A stretch of 64,000 nt of DNA from Linanthus parryae (lineage: Eukaryota > Streptophyta > Magnoliopsida > Ericales > Polemoniaceae). Under the pieces are notes generated by a model, which did no database searches, had not been told where the DNA came from, and saw nothing but the letters and a program-made list of their open reading frames with translations. The stretch lies in contig JALGPY010000001.1 in NCBI GenBank assembly GCA_023055425.1, positions 140,765,368 to 140,829,367 of the forward strand, in the 5' to 3' direction. Numbering within the stretch: position 1 is the first letter of the stretch; each line of letters starts with the position of its first letter. The position numbers and the translations under genes were made by a program. This document shows, piece after piece, positions 34,896 through 45,946 of this stretch.

Positions 34896-35397
34896 ATTAA
34901 ATAAAATATAATATAAGAATTACAACTAATCCCCCCAAGTTTCCAAAAGTGCAATTTGCTATCCCCACTACTAAAACCAATTTGATTAAAAGACAAGAAG
35001 CTCCCTGAAGTTACTAGAAACTACAATCATCAAATTAATAAATTTCTGATTTCAACAATTTCAATTCTCAGAAGTTCTATATTGAATACAAATACCCCCC
35101 CCCCCCCCAAGAAAAACATTTCTTTCACCTAAACCATCTTCTTTAAACCAAATCACGAGCTAAAGTTTTCAACTCCCGACGAAAAACGGCGTTAGAGAGG
35201 GAGGGGGAGTGGTTGGAGTTGATGGTGGTGGTGCCGAGGAGGTGGTTGCGGTGGTTGGGGTTGGTGATGTCTTTCTATTTCTAAATAATAGAAAAACAAT
35301 AAAAAACAAAATCATAAAATCCGAATTCTCGGAAATCATCTTTTCTAGCCGAACGTTATTTTCACCATAGTTTAATGGAGTAATTATTGCTTGCTGC
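34896..35397. other. A/T-rich flank with a poly-C run
   Basis: A run of about 15 C lies at 35095-35109. From about 35275 the sequence matches 35815-35940, the upstream part of the duplicated hAT promoter block. Confidence 0.5.
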
Positions 35398-35548
35398 AAG
35401 AGAAAATATGACGTGGTGCTCTAATCAATACATCACAGGACACGTCAGGAATATGTAAGAATCCACTTTCTTTTGTCTGCCACTCATCCTCTTTCTTCCT
35501 GATGTGTCATGTGCTGTATAGATTAGAGCACCACATGTATTTTCTCTT
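35398..35548. mobile_element. foldback MITE, 151 bp
   Basis: Left AAGAGAAAATATGACGTGG... and right ...CCACATGTATTTTCTCTT are inverted repeats for about 54 bases (both contain GTGGTGCTCTAATC on opposite strands and extend to a CAGGAA block), leaving a central stretch of about 40 bases. It sits in the outer copy of the duplicated promoter region; the inner copy lacks it. Confidence 0.75.
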
Positions 35549-35604
35549 AGAACAAACAAAAATTTCTCGGTTTAACGACATTTTCACATCAACCTTGAGC
35601 TTGC

Positions 35605-35810
35605 AAGCTTTGGGCCTTACATAGCCCAGGCCCGAGCCAGAATAAGCAGTAACGGTCAAATTCGTCTTCCGCCTATAAAATCCGTCTTACCCCCTCCCCC
35701 ACTAGTCTGTTCCCCCTTGCGTCTCTCTATCCCTCACTCTCCGATCGTCCCTTCACTTTCAATGCCGACCAGTCCCTGTAGCTTTCTCTGTTTCACCCAG
35801 TTCAACGAAA
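35605..35810 (+). promoter_or_regulatory. hAT-like gene promoter, outer duplicate
   Basis: GCTTTGGGCCTTACATAGCC, a TATA box at 35674-35680 and a pyrimidine-rich leader, repeated 392 bp downstream and also in front of hAT copy 1. Activity not shown. Confidence 0.5.
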
Positions 35811-35991
35811 TCTAAAATTTGAAAAACAATAAGAAAATATTAGTAATAATAAAATTCGGATTCTCTGCAATCCTCTTTTATAGTCGAAGGTCATTTTTAA
35901 CTCATGATTAAAGAAATATATTCCTCGAAAAAAAAACCAGATATACTCCCACCAACACCGAAGCTTTGGTAGTGTAAAAAAAAAACACACA

Positions 35992-36200
35992 CACCGAAGC
36001 TTTGGGCCTTCGACAGCCCAGGCCCGACTCAGAATAAGAAGTAACGGTCAAATTCGTGTTCCGCCTATAAAATCTGTCTTAGCCCTCCTCCACTGTTCCC
36101 CAAGTCCCCTGCGTCTCTCTCTCTCTCTCTCTTTCCGATTGTCCCTTCACTTTCAAAGCCGACCAGCCCCTAGTAAAGGTTGGCTTTCCGGCGGCTCTCT
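35992..36200 (+). promoter_or_regulatory. hAT-like gene promoter, inner duplicate
   Basis: Same block as at 35605, with TATAAAA at 36066-36072 and a (TC)n run near 36115-36131. This copy is the one next to the coding region of hAT copy 2. Confidence 0.5.
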
Positions 36201-36433
36201 CTTATAACTCCACGTTTCTTGAAAGATTAGGCCATTTGAGTTTCGATTCTGCTGCTGATCAATTGGCTTATTAACTTTTGCAGCTCTGGCGGCAGAGGAC
36301 AAATCAAAGGGGCTAGCAGAAACCTCCGCAATTCTCTCTCACCAAGGGCTGTTTATCGGGGTTCTGTAGTTCCTTCTCGTCATTTTTCTTTTTTATATTA
36401 TTATATTGTTCATCGTTTAGAATCTGATTCAGT

Positions 36434-38307
36434 ATGTCGACTAGAAAACACCCCTCTGGATGCTAGAAAAGAAAAAGGGCAAGAGAAGTGGACAAGTTCA
36501 TTGAATCCCAAATAGGGGCTTTGGATAAATTTCTTGTTAGTATGAATGGAAACCCTAGTGATATTCAGGTTGAAAACCCTAGTGTTGCCCAACATGAAAA
36601 CCCTAGGGAGGTGGAACAAAAGGAAGAGCCTGGAGACTTGTTGGCACAAATTGGACCCAATTGTAGTTGCTAATAATACAGAAAATTCTAGAGATAATCC
36701 TGAGAGCATAGACAGTGAAGAAGATTACTGGAAACAACTGCTTAAAAGGCTAGTCGCAGTTGTGCACTTAATCGCTAAAGATGGTTTGGCTTTACGAAAG
36801 CATTGACCCCAACAAAGTCAGATTGTAATTCAGATGCGAGTTACGTGCACTTAATGCATTAGGAGTATTACAATCAAGTAGTACTTGATTGTAATTCAGA
36901 TGCGAGTTACGAAAGACAAGTTTCTCTTACTTTAAGATACGTGCACTTAATGCATTAGATGATACGCCGGATAGATGCATTTACGATGAACTTGTAAGGC
37001 TCATAGAAAGTCTTGGACTTGATATGAATGATATGAGAGGGCAAGGATATGCCGGTGGCTTAAGCATGAGAGGAGAAAAGGAAGGTCTACGGAGAAGATT
37101 ATTAGATAGAAGTCCTAGAGCATTCTACACTCCTTGTGGTTATCATAGTCTTAGTTTAGTACTCTCCGACGTGGTTAATTACTGTCCTAGATCACATCTA
37201 TTTGGAGCCATGCAAAGCATATATTCTATATTTTCTAGTTCTGAACAGAGATGGCAAGTTTTAACACATCGGGTGACATGGCCAACAGTTCAGCCATTGC
37301 CGGAAACACGCTGGGAAAGTTGCATTGAGTGTGTTTAAGCAATCAAAAGCCATCCCGTAGAAATAAGAGATGCGTTACTTGAATTGGCCGAAACTGAAAA
37401 AGATAATCTAATTCGGAGTCAGGCAAGATCACTAGTTACTTACGCGATGGATAACTTTGAATTTTTACTTGCCATGAATATTTGGTATGGAATTTTATTC
37501 ACTGTTAGCTCTGTTTGCAAAATTTTACAATCTGAAGATCTGCTTAGTGATTCTGCTGCAACTCAATTGCAACGTGTCGTGTCTTTACTTGAAAAGTTCA
37601 GAGGTAATGGATTTGCATCTATTGTGGACTCCACGAAAGAATTGGCTTTGGAAATGGACGTTGGACCATTTTTTCAGGAAAAACAAGTCTTTCGCAGGAA
37701 AAAAGATTTCGATGAGATCAAGAACGAGGATCTCTGTAGCGTTATCTTGTGAAGAATCTTTTAAAGTTGAGGTTTTCCTATATTTAGTAGATCAAACTAT
37801 TTCTTCTATTTGGACTCGATTGGAACAACTTAACAATTTTGATAAAACTTTTGGCTTCTTATTAAACATTGGATCCTTGAAAGTTTTAGATGATAAACTG
37901 CTGAAGAACATTGTGCTTATCTTGGAAATTCCTTAACACACAAGTCAATATATGACATTGATGCTTCAGCTTTGTATTCTGAATTGCAGGTGTTGAGAGA
38001 ATGTTTACCTGCTGAAGTAGATAAGCCAATCGATGTGCTCAATTATTTGAAATCAGTAGAATCTTATCCAAATGCATGCATTTGCTATAGAATATTGTTC
38101 ACTGCGCCTCTGATTATTGCTTTATCTGATGGGAAATTTTCAAAAATAGAAATGATAAAAACATACTTGCGGTCGGATTTGTCAAAAGAATGCTCAAGTG
38201 ATTGGGCTGTCTTATCTATTGAAGAAGACATGCTAGAAAAAATCAATCCTGAAGAATTAGTCAGTAATTTTGCACCTACAAGTGCAAGGGAAGTACAAGT
38301 CACGTGA
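36434..38307 (+). pseudogene. hAT-like transposase-derived gene (ZMYM1/DUF4371 type), copy 2, broken
   Basis: Candidate start ATG 36434 (MSTRKHPSGC), then an immediate TAG at 36463-36465 where copy 1 has CAG. The frame resumes KRKRAREVDKFIESQIGALDKFL. Later parts: EEDYWKQLLKRLVAVVHLIA (about 36719-36778), a rearranged stretch near 36800-36960 that duplicates GTGCACTTAATGCATTAG and deletes part of the core, RGQGYAGG (37036-37059), ETRWESCIECV ending in TAA at 37336-37338, and the C-terminal region with LYSELQVLRECLPAEVDKPI and KTYLRSDLSKECSSDWAVLS (37970-38217), ending SAREVQVT at 38307. Frameshifts near 36620, 37740 and 37900. Like copy 1 it lacks the second core aspartate. Confidence 0.8.
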
Positions 38308-39289
38308 ACTCTTGTTTCTTGTTTGGTATCTGGTTAAATGATTAGACAAGCATGTGGCTTGAGAAAATGGTCTAACGTTATAACGACATCTTAACTTTTG
38401 ATCAACAGGATTAGAGTTTACTGACAGAGTAAACATGGTAGTTGCCTCGAGGAAGTAAGGATATACTGCTGTCAGTATTACGCCTGGGAATGAAGCATCG
38501 ATCCTAGGGTAGTTAGTAATGATGATTCGTGTCAATGCTCTTAAGCATAAGCATTTTTTTTGTTGTATTAGATAAACCTGGATGGGGAATTGTTTTAAGC
38601 CAAGTACGTTGCTTCTGGCAAACTCCGATGTAAAGCTCCAATGGTTTACTGAAGTTCCTTGCTTCAGTATACTTTACTTGAAGTTCTCAAACACACCACT
38701 CGTGGACAAGGATATTTGGTCCGCAATAATGACAGACCTATTAGATTGAAGAGTTGGCGTATAACTTCATCCTTCCAATTCAATTGGAAACAATTTTAAA
38801 AATTAATCCTTCACGTAGTATAAATGTATGATAGAAGAAAACAATATTTGGGCCAACCCACCACTTACCAGTCTACCACTACCATCGCCATTTCAAAATT
38901 CGATCAACCAATCATATCAAACCTGATTAAATTCTCTCTCTGGGATTCGGTCTCTTAAATAATATTGATCCCCTAAACTGAATTTTCTAATCGAGTTGTG
39001 CCGGTTGGAACTACAAAACCTCACCGTTGCATTGGCCTCCTTAAAATAACGTGACATAGGATATGCCACTTCTACTCTTAGTAGACTACCACCCGCCCGA
39101 GTTGTTAGTCTAATTGGAATAGCCTAGAGGGTCTAAAAGGTGCACATATGATAGCCCATGATTGATGATGTTGCATTGATGCGGTCGAAAGAGTAGCTGT
39201 CACCATCTCAAATTCTGGTATTTTGTCGTGAACTTCATCGCATCTACAACTAATAAATTAACAAAGTGCAACAAGGACTACGAATCTCA
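38308..39289. other. intergenic after hAT copy 2, nothing recognised
   Basis: Unlike copies 1, 3 and 4, this hAT copy is not followed by module A. No gene or terminal repeats were identified. Confidence 0.45.
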
Positions 39290-39561
39290 AGAACTGCAGT
39301 CTAAACAATAATGCTTTTGGAAAGATAAATGGTATGAATTCTCTATCCGAGATGAAGGAGCTGGTGTCAAGAGGATGAAGTTTGCTGGCAAATTTTGATG
39401 AGGTTGATTTTATTCATGTTGGACGTGAAGGCAACAAGGTTGCTCATTTGTTTGTTAGTAGACGAGTATATGTTGATGACATTAGTTATTACACTGAAAC
39501 GTCCAGTTTGGCTACTATTGATGTAGTGGTCGCAGACCTTCGGGATCTGACTTCCCATTAA
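39290..39561 (+). pseudogene. LINE RNase H C-terminal remnant
   Basis: The plus-strand reading gives DFIHVGREGNKVAHLFVSR and further residues to a stop at 39559-39561, the C-terminal signature of plant LINE RNase H (HVxREGNxxAH). The catalytic N-terminal part is not recognisable. Confidence 0.6.
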
Positions 39562-39639
39562 TCATAATCAATTTTTTCTATCTAAAAAACGAAGTCCTTA
39601 TTCTGCCTATATCTACTCAGCTCCTAAAAGGCGAAATAC

Positions 39640-40200
39640 TCTATTTACATTCAAGCGTTAGTTTAGTTTCCTCAAATTTCACAGTTTTGTGGCTGGGAAA
39701 AATTCGCTAAACTGCTATCCATTTAATCCCATTCAAGACAACTGCCCAGTAGAAAATAAGCTCAAGATTTTCAAAGATGTTCAAGCAGGATGACAATCAC
39801 CCTGAGTATTCCACACAAATTTTATTTAACCATGCCAATTATTGTTAATCAACAACAAATGTTCTCCAATTCCCGCATTTATCTTAGATATTGAAGTTGC
39901 AAAATTGTACTAGGCAATGGAACTTATATAATATAATGCCATGTTGAGTGGATGAGCACATGCACTCACATTAGATAAATGCTCAAGCACAATTGAATAA
40001 CCCAACACTTGTGATGGAGTCACGTTATTGATCGCGCCATAGCAAGTAAGGAAGGTTCCCAGTCAATTCCTTTACTTCACTGTGAATTTGTGATACTAAG
40101 AAAAAATTACACTCTACTACTAGAGAAACTATGTGCTTCATTGTGGTAGTGTTTTTAATATTTGCTAGTGGATTTGCAAATATCAATGACTACGATTATT
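39640..40200 (+). repeat. module B, copy 3
   Basis: Shares ACATTCAAGCGTTA, TTAATCCCATTCA, GTTGAGTGGATGAGCACATG, CATAGCAAGTAAGGAAGG and GCAAATATCAATGACTA with the other module B copies. Followed by about 200 bases of unrecognised sequence (40200-40408) leading into the hAT C-terminal fragment. Confidence 0.65.
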
Positions 40201-40408
40201 CAGATATTGAAAAGTTCTTACACTTGTCAACAACCCTTTGTACCCTCTCTCTTTTGACAACATCTAAGCGGTTGGGAATCAAATGTGCCTTGAATGTACT
40301 TGGATTTGGTGATGAGTTGGCGACGAAGCGGGAGAAGAAACGGACCAAACGGAGGAGCACGAGACGAAGAGAACAAGCTTCTGAATCAGGGTCTTCGTGC
40401 GAATATGT

Positions 40409-40738
40409 TGGAAATCCTTAACACACAAGTCAATATATGACATTGATGCTTCAGCTTTGTATTCTGAATTGCAGGTGTTGAGAGAATGTTTACCTGCTGA
40501 AGTAGATAAGCCAATTGATGTGCTCAACTATTTGAAAGCAGTAGATTCTTATCCAAATGCATGCATTTGCTATAGAATATTGCTCACTGCGCCTCTAATT
40601 GTTGCTTCATCTGATGGGAAATTCTCAAAAATAGAAATGATAAAAACATACTTGCGGTCTGATCTATCAAAAGAATGCTCAAGTGATTGGGCTGTCTTAT
40701 CTATTGAAGAAGATATGCTAGAAAAAAATCAAACCTGA
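40409..40738 (+). pseudogene. hAT C-terminal fragment, copy 3
   Basis: Begins abruptly near TGGAAATCCTTAACACACAA and reads to MLEKNQT with the dimerisation motifs RECLPAEVDKPIDVLNYLK and KTYLRSDLSKECSSDWAVLS intact. One extra A in a run near 40730 shifts the last codons. No N-terminal or core part is present. Followed by module A, as in copies 1 and 4. Confidence 0.75.
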
Positions 40739-41862
40739 AGATGTAGTCAGTAGTTTTGCACCTACAAGTGCAAGGGAAGTACATGATTTATGAAGTACCA
40801 TATACAAGACCTTTTTTCCTTCTTGCTCTTCCTTTTCCTTTTGGGAGATGATTCTTACAAAGCTAAAAGTGTTCCTTACAAAGCCACTAAAGTGAAAATT
40901 AGTATACATGTAAAATTAGTTAGTGGCTTTGTAAGGATCATCTTTTGCTTTTGTAAGAATCATCTCCCTTCCTTTTTTGTCTTTTTGATCTGTGCAGGAC
41001 ATCAATTTTAATCTCCAAAGGGACCTGTGGATGCGTATATTGTATGATTTTGATTCCACTCCCTCCCTGAATTCATAGGTAGCAGATCGTCTTAGACTAC
41101 TGAAACAGTTTCTGCTGGATCTGTTACTTTAGTACTTAAATATTTATCTAGAATGTTCATGATTGGTAAAAAATTTTTCCGTTTAATCCACCTACCAGTT
41201 GCAAATTACCATAAAACTTGACAATACTATGCAATATTAGAGCGTTAATACCTCTTAGTGATTGTGCCCTGCATTTTTGTTATCTTTCCCATATTTAGCC
41301 TTTTGATTCGATATCCTTATTTGTCTAATGTCACTGGGTAGGAAGATACACATGGGCCATGAATGAAGGCTTCTACCAGGAGAAGAAAATACCTACCATA
41401 TGACAATGCTCACAAATCTGATTCAGTTTTCTTTACATTATTTTGATAATTTGCTTTGACATTGTGTAGTGATTAGTGCAGCTCTAACTACCCAGATGCT
41501 GCTTTCAAGTTTGTTCTATTGGAGCATCTCAAAGACTAAAAGAATACACAGGTTCTATTTCTCAGTACTGGTTCTGCACCGCTCTCTGGAATCGTCTGGA
41601 TGAGTGTTTCACTATTGAAGCATTTTTTGTTTTTTTCTGATAAGTTTGTCTAAAGCAGTAGCTGCTAGAAAACTCCTCAAGATCAGTTTTTTCTTTCCAA
41701 AATTTGTTAATTGATAATTTATGATAGAAAAGCTTGAAGAGTGTTCAAATATAACGCTCTCTGGAATCGTCTGGATGAGTGTTTCACTATTGAAGCATCT
41801 TTTGTTTTTTTTTTCTGATAAGTTTGTCTAAAGCAGTAGCTGCTAGAAAACTCCTCAAGATC

Positions 41863-41905
<43 letters not shown>

Positions 41906-42430
41906 CCAAAATTTGTTAATTGATAATTTATGATAGAAAAGCTTGAAGAGTGTTCAAATATAATAGGTGAAATATCCAACGTTGCAAAATTTTACTAAAC
42001 TCCTTTTCGGATTTGAATGAGTCATTGAATAATGAAGGAGGGGACGCAAGAGAAACTGGACACATGATTTTGTAATTCTGGTTGAGATTTACAAGACATG
42101 AATCTTGATAATGAACAATTCCTAGAACAGAATCAGCAATGTGAGTACCAGCCAGAGGAATTAAGCCCCATTACTGAGGGAAGGGAACATGTTTCTCGGA
42201 TGCTGACTTTTTAAAAGGTAGATGGGTCGATGCTTAGTTGATGTTCCTTATAAACCTGGAGTTCATTGTTTTGCCTTTGTGCAAGTTTCCTGGCTTGTTT
42301 GTGATGATGGCCACTCTTGTTTCTCGGATGCTGAGTGTTTTTTGGTGGATGGATCAATGCTGAGTCGATGCTCATATGAATGTGAAGTGCATTTTTTTGT
42401 TTTCTTGAAGAGTTTGAGTTTCTGGATACT
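40739..42430 (+). repeat. module A, copy 3
   Basis: Full-length module A after hAT fragment 3: acceptor-like CTGTGCAG near 40992, GTGATTGTGCCCTGCAT near 41258, GCTGCTAGAAAACTCCTCA at 41660, and the GAATCTTGATAATGAACAAT stretch near 42100. Contains its own tandem duplication (41581-41961). A short inverted pair (GATGATTCTTACAAAG near 40846 and CTTTTGTAAGAATCATC near 40949) forms a local hairpin. Confidence 0.7.
41581..41961 (+). repeat. tandem duplication with expanded poly-T
   Basis: Copy one 41581-41755 and copy two from 41756 are nearly identical, except that TCAGTTTTTTC in copy one has become a run of roughly 40 T (about 41866-41905) in copy two. Confidence 0.88.
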
Positions 42431-42640
42431 AGCTAATCAAACCTGAAGAATTAGTCAATAGTTTTGCACCTAGAAGTGCAATGGAAGTACACGATTTTTG
42501 ATCTGTGCAGGACATCAATTTTAATCTCCAATGGGATCTGTGGATGCGTATATGAGCATCGCGAATAAGGTTTTGGACACGCCAGATTTTGATTCCTCAG
42601 CCCCCCAGAATTTGTTGGCAGAAGACTTGGATCACTGATA
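42431..42640 (+). repeat. hAT end plus first part of module A, short copy
   Basis: AATCAAACCTGAAGAATTAG matches the last hAT codons. The text jumps from GTACACGATTT directly to TTGATCTGTGCAGGACATCA, so the ~200 bases between coding end and acceptor-like site in other copies are missing. Confidence 0.6.
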
Positions 42641-43059
42641 AAGTTTCTGGATCTTCTGCACCTCCCCCCACTAAAAATCGTCGGCCATCTTCTGGACCTC
42701 CAGGAATGTAAATTGCCGATTCTTTATCTTCAGCGAGCTTTCTATTATACCTGTTCAGCGACTGTTCCTCTCACTCATTTCACATATTACGTATAATAAG
42801 CAAGCATCCAAACCTTTCTCTTTTCTCCTCACAAAGCAGAAGATAGCCAAGGAAAATTAAAAAGAGAAACATGAGAGCAATTATAGCAGCGGCTACAATT
42901 GGGATAACGAAGGTTACTCTTGGTCTTCTTTTTGCATGATGTAGACAGACAAAGGTTTTTGTTTTCCAACCCTTCTCCATCAGAAGTATCTATACACGAA
43001 AATAAGATGGAAAACTATCGAAATATATCTCGCTGACCATATCATAAGTAATGGAAAAC
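42641..43059. other. spacer, nothing recognised
   Basis: The minus-strand reading 42980-42780 contains a hydrophobic run (FVIPIVAAAIIALMFLFLIF) but no supporting context. Confidence 0.35.
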
Positions 43060-43538
43060 TGTCATTAGCTTTCTTATCAGTATCTTTTGGCGTCAGACAC
43101 TCTTTTCCTCATAGTAGACAGTGTCAAAGCTGATAGCATACCTCAAAAAAAGGTATCCTGTCTTTCTTGACTCGGTATCCTTATCTGTCTAATGTCGCTG
43201 GGTAGGAAGATAACATGGGCCATGAGGGCTTCTACCATATTATAATTCTCACAATTATGATTCAATTTTCTTTAAATTATTTTGATAAACTGCTTTCACA
43301 ATGTGTAGAGATTAGTGCAACTTTAACTACCCAGATGCTGCTATCAAGTTTATTCAATGGACGAGTGTTTCAATATTGGGGCATCTCAAAGACAAACAAT
43401 GCTCAGGTCTCTGTATATCGATGCTGTCACTGTTTCTCAATACTACTGCTCCTCCTCCGCGCTGTGGAATTTTCTGGTAAGTAGATGTATATGTGCAAAG
43501 CATCTCTTGTTTTCCTAAATAGTTCATCTAAAGCAGTA
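43060..43538 (+). repeat. module A, copy 4, part left of MLE-2
   Basis: Contains TGTCTAATGTCGCTGGGTAG near 43189 and ends in TCTAAAGCAGTA at the insertion site. It continues at 45227 after MLE-2. Confidence 0.7.
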
Positions 43539-43819
43539 CCACTCCGTTCCCTCTCTTCCTACCACTTTCTATTTTCGTCCGTTCCCTCTCTTGCTACCAC
43601 TTTCCTCATTTGGCAAGTTTTTGGATGCAAAAAGACCATTTTACCCTCACAAAAAGTACTCCCACCAACCTTATCTAACCCCACCACCATCTCACACATT
43701 TCAATCACTACCACACATTTGAGAGGGATGGATGAAATCAGCAGAGAGATGTTTATCCACGGGATGAATGGTTAATCCACCATAAGTGACATAAGTGGTT
43801 GCCAACCCACTTAAACTTT

Positions 43820-44545
43820 TAAACCCTTGCCAATCCACCTACAACTTTCATAAGTGTTTTGTTTTATGTTCATGTGGGTCCCAATCTGTTCAGAACCCCG
43901 ATCTTGCTTGATCGAGACCCGATCTTGCATGATCGAGTTCCGATCAAACAAGAACGAGGTCCGATCAAGCAAGATCGATACTCGATCAAGCAAGATCGGG
44001 GTCCGATCTTGCAAGATCGGACCCGATCTTGCAAGATCGGGTTCAATCAAGCAAAGATCGGGGTCCGATCTTTCAAGATCGGAGTTCGATCTTGTAAATT
44101 TGGAACTCCCTCGTCTTCTTCATCGCAGAGAACGGATACGCCGGCCGGAGGATGATGAAATCAGTTTGGGCTTCCACCGGCGAGAACCTGGTCGAGTAGA
44201 GGAGCAGGCAGAGAGGCGCGTGAGAGTGGGAGGCGGCGGCTACGGAAAGGGAGCTAGGTTGGGCGGTCGGCGCTGCTGCTGCTGTTCTTCATTGCAGGCG
44301 GCGGAGGCGGCGTTGGGTCTTGCTTTGTCCGGCGCTGCTCCTACTGTTCTTCATCGCAGGGAGGGAGAGAGAGAGAGTTGTGTGAGAGATAGAGTTGGTT
44401 TGATTTGTGACTGGGAGAGTTGGTATTTGTTAGGATTTTGATTTTTGAATGAAGTCAAAATCTCATTAATTAGTGTAAATCTCATTTTCTCTGGTCAAAT
44501 TGGGTCTCCCATAAGTTGAGGGTGGATTGGCAGCCATTTCCTCAA
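43820..44545. repeat. nested unit bounded by inverted repeats inside MLE-2
   Basis: GCCAATCCACCTACAACTTT near 43829 and its near reverse complement AAGTTGAGGGTGGATTGGC near 44514 face each other. They could be the ends of another small element, or foldback arms. No target duplication was established. Confidence 0.45.
43905..44100. repeat. palindromic GATC minisatellite
   Basis: About ten degenerate copies of a ~16-base unit around CGATCTTGCAAGATCGG, itself nearly self-complementary. Variants alternate between GATCTTGCAAGATC and GATCAAGCAAGATC. Overlapping ORFs here are simply readings of the repeat. Confidence 0.8.
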
Positions 44546-45226
44546 ATCCACCCTCATAGCCAATTCTTTTGGTTTATCCACAGCTCCACACCATCACCAA
44601 ACCCTAGAGGGCTTCACCTCCTCAGCTTCTTCCTCTACCCCTAATCCCCGCCGAATAAATCAGGAGATGTTGAAGAAGTGGTGGGTTGAAGAAAAGGAAG
44701 CATCTCCCGTTGTCGTCGCCGCCGCCGTCGTCTTCCCTCCCTCCCGTCGTAGCAGTCGTCCTCCCTCCCGTCGCAGCCGTCGTCCTCCCTCCCGTCGCCG
44801 CCGTCGTCGTCTCCCTCCCGTCGTCTCCAAGGAAGGAGATCGGTGCATATCCATCTCTCTCTGTCTTTCTCTGTTCACATTTGTTCCCTTCGCCTCCTCC
44901 TCCTCCTCTCCTCTTCCTCCTTCTCCTTCTCTCTAAATCGTCGATTCTCTGTGTAGATCTGGTTGTTGAATGGTGGTATGTAACTTTTTAAACATTGTTT
45001 GGATGTGTAATTTAATTGGTTGTCCTCCTGGTGGACTGGTGGTGGTACCATGGTAGTGTTGGTGGTTGTTATCAAAGCAGAGATAGAGAGGAGAGAGATA
45101 GAAGAGAGAGAGAGAGGAGGACAGGGAGGTAATTGTTGTGAAGGTGTAGGGGTAAGATGGTCAAATGTATATTTCTCTTAATCTCCGTGCCCTCTCCAAG
45201 GTGTAGGAAGAGAGGGAACGGAGTGG

Positions 45227-45946
45227 TAGCTGCTAGAAAACTCAGCGGGCCCATTATCTGCTGCTCTTGTTTCTGTTTTTAAGAAATCATAATTGATAAT
45301 TTATGATAGAAAAGCTTGTGGAGTGGTCATATGTAATAGGTGAAATATTCACAGTTGCAAAATTTTATTGAACTCCTTTCTGATTTGAATTTTAGGGGGA
45401 AGTTACTCAATACAATGATTGCTTATTTTTAAATATGGAGATGTGGCTTTGATGAATCAGTATTAGAATAATGAAGAGGGGACTTAGATAGAAACTGGAA
45501 TCATGATTTTTGCAAATCACACGATAAGAATCTTGATGACGAACCATTCTTAAAACAAACTAAACATAGACCCGTTACTGAGGAAAGGGAAGATCTTTCT
45601 CGGATGCTGAGATTTTTTTGGTGGAAGGATTGATTCTGAGTTGATGCTCATATGGTGAGTTTATAGACCAATCCTGAGCATAATTACCCTCAAGGATTGA
45701 TGCCAAGATGATGAACCATTCCTAGAACAAAGAACTGTGTACAAATCACTTTGTGGTGATAATTGGTTGTGGTCTGGATTGGTATGTGAGGAGTTCAGTT
45801 GTGTTGCACTGTGGAGGTCGGTTGGGTTCCGGGTGGAGGGAATTGGGTCTTGGACTTGGTCAAGTCAGGCTCTGGCTTCTCACTGGGTTCTTGATTCGAA
45901 CACCGACACCACATTAGTTTTTTGTCCTTTGTTAATTGAGTTGGTG
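45227..45946 (+). repeat. module A, copy 4, part right of MLE-2
   Basis: Resumes with TAGCTGCTAGAAAACTCA and runs through the TGATGAACCATTCC stretch to the segment also found at 11900-12120. It then joins hAT fragment 4 without a gap. Confidence 0.7.

Larger units (their letters stand above)
43539..45226. mobile_element. MLE-2: non-autonomous mariner-like element, 1688 bp
   Basis: Terminal inverted repeats are identical for the first 24 bases, starting CCACTCCGTTCCCTC. TA flanks both sides (43537-43538 and 45227-45228). The element interrupts module A exactly within AAGCAG-TA-GCTGC; intact versions of this site occur near 11375, 41658, 41836, 46857 and 47397. The first ten terminal bases match those of MLE-1, whose transposase type could move it. 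A second copy of the terminal motif lies about 38 bp inside the left end. No transposase. It carries a palindromic minisatellite, a nested inverted-repeat unit and a CGTC-rich tract (44700-44830). Confidence 0.9.

Noticed and set aside
32888..34905. ATTAAATA as a target duplication of the LINE
   Set aside because: The 8-base string occurs on both sides but the region is so A/T rich that chance is likely.
36434..36490. Treating hAT copy 2 as an intact gene with introns
   Set aside because: The stop at 36463 comes ten codons after the ATG, and later stops (37336) and frameshifts fall inside conserved motifs where copy 1 is open, without splice sites that would remove them.
42780..42980. Membrane peptide on the minus strand
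   Set aside because: A single hydrophobic run in a short ORF, no homologue known and no copy in other module A units.
44660..45075. ORFs in the CGTC/TCC-rich part of MLE-2
   Set aside because: Low-complexity arginine/serine/proline runs in every frame; not supported as genes.
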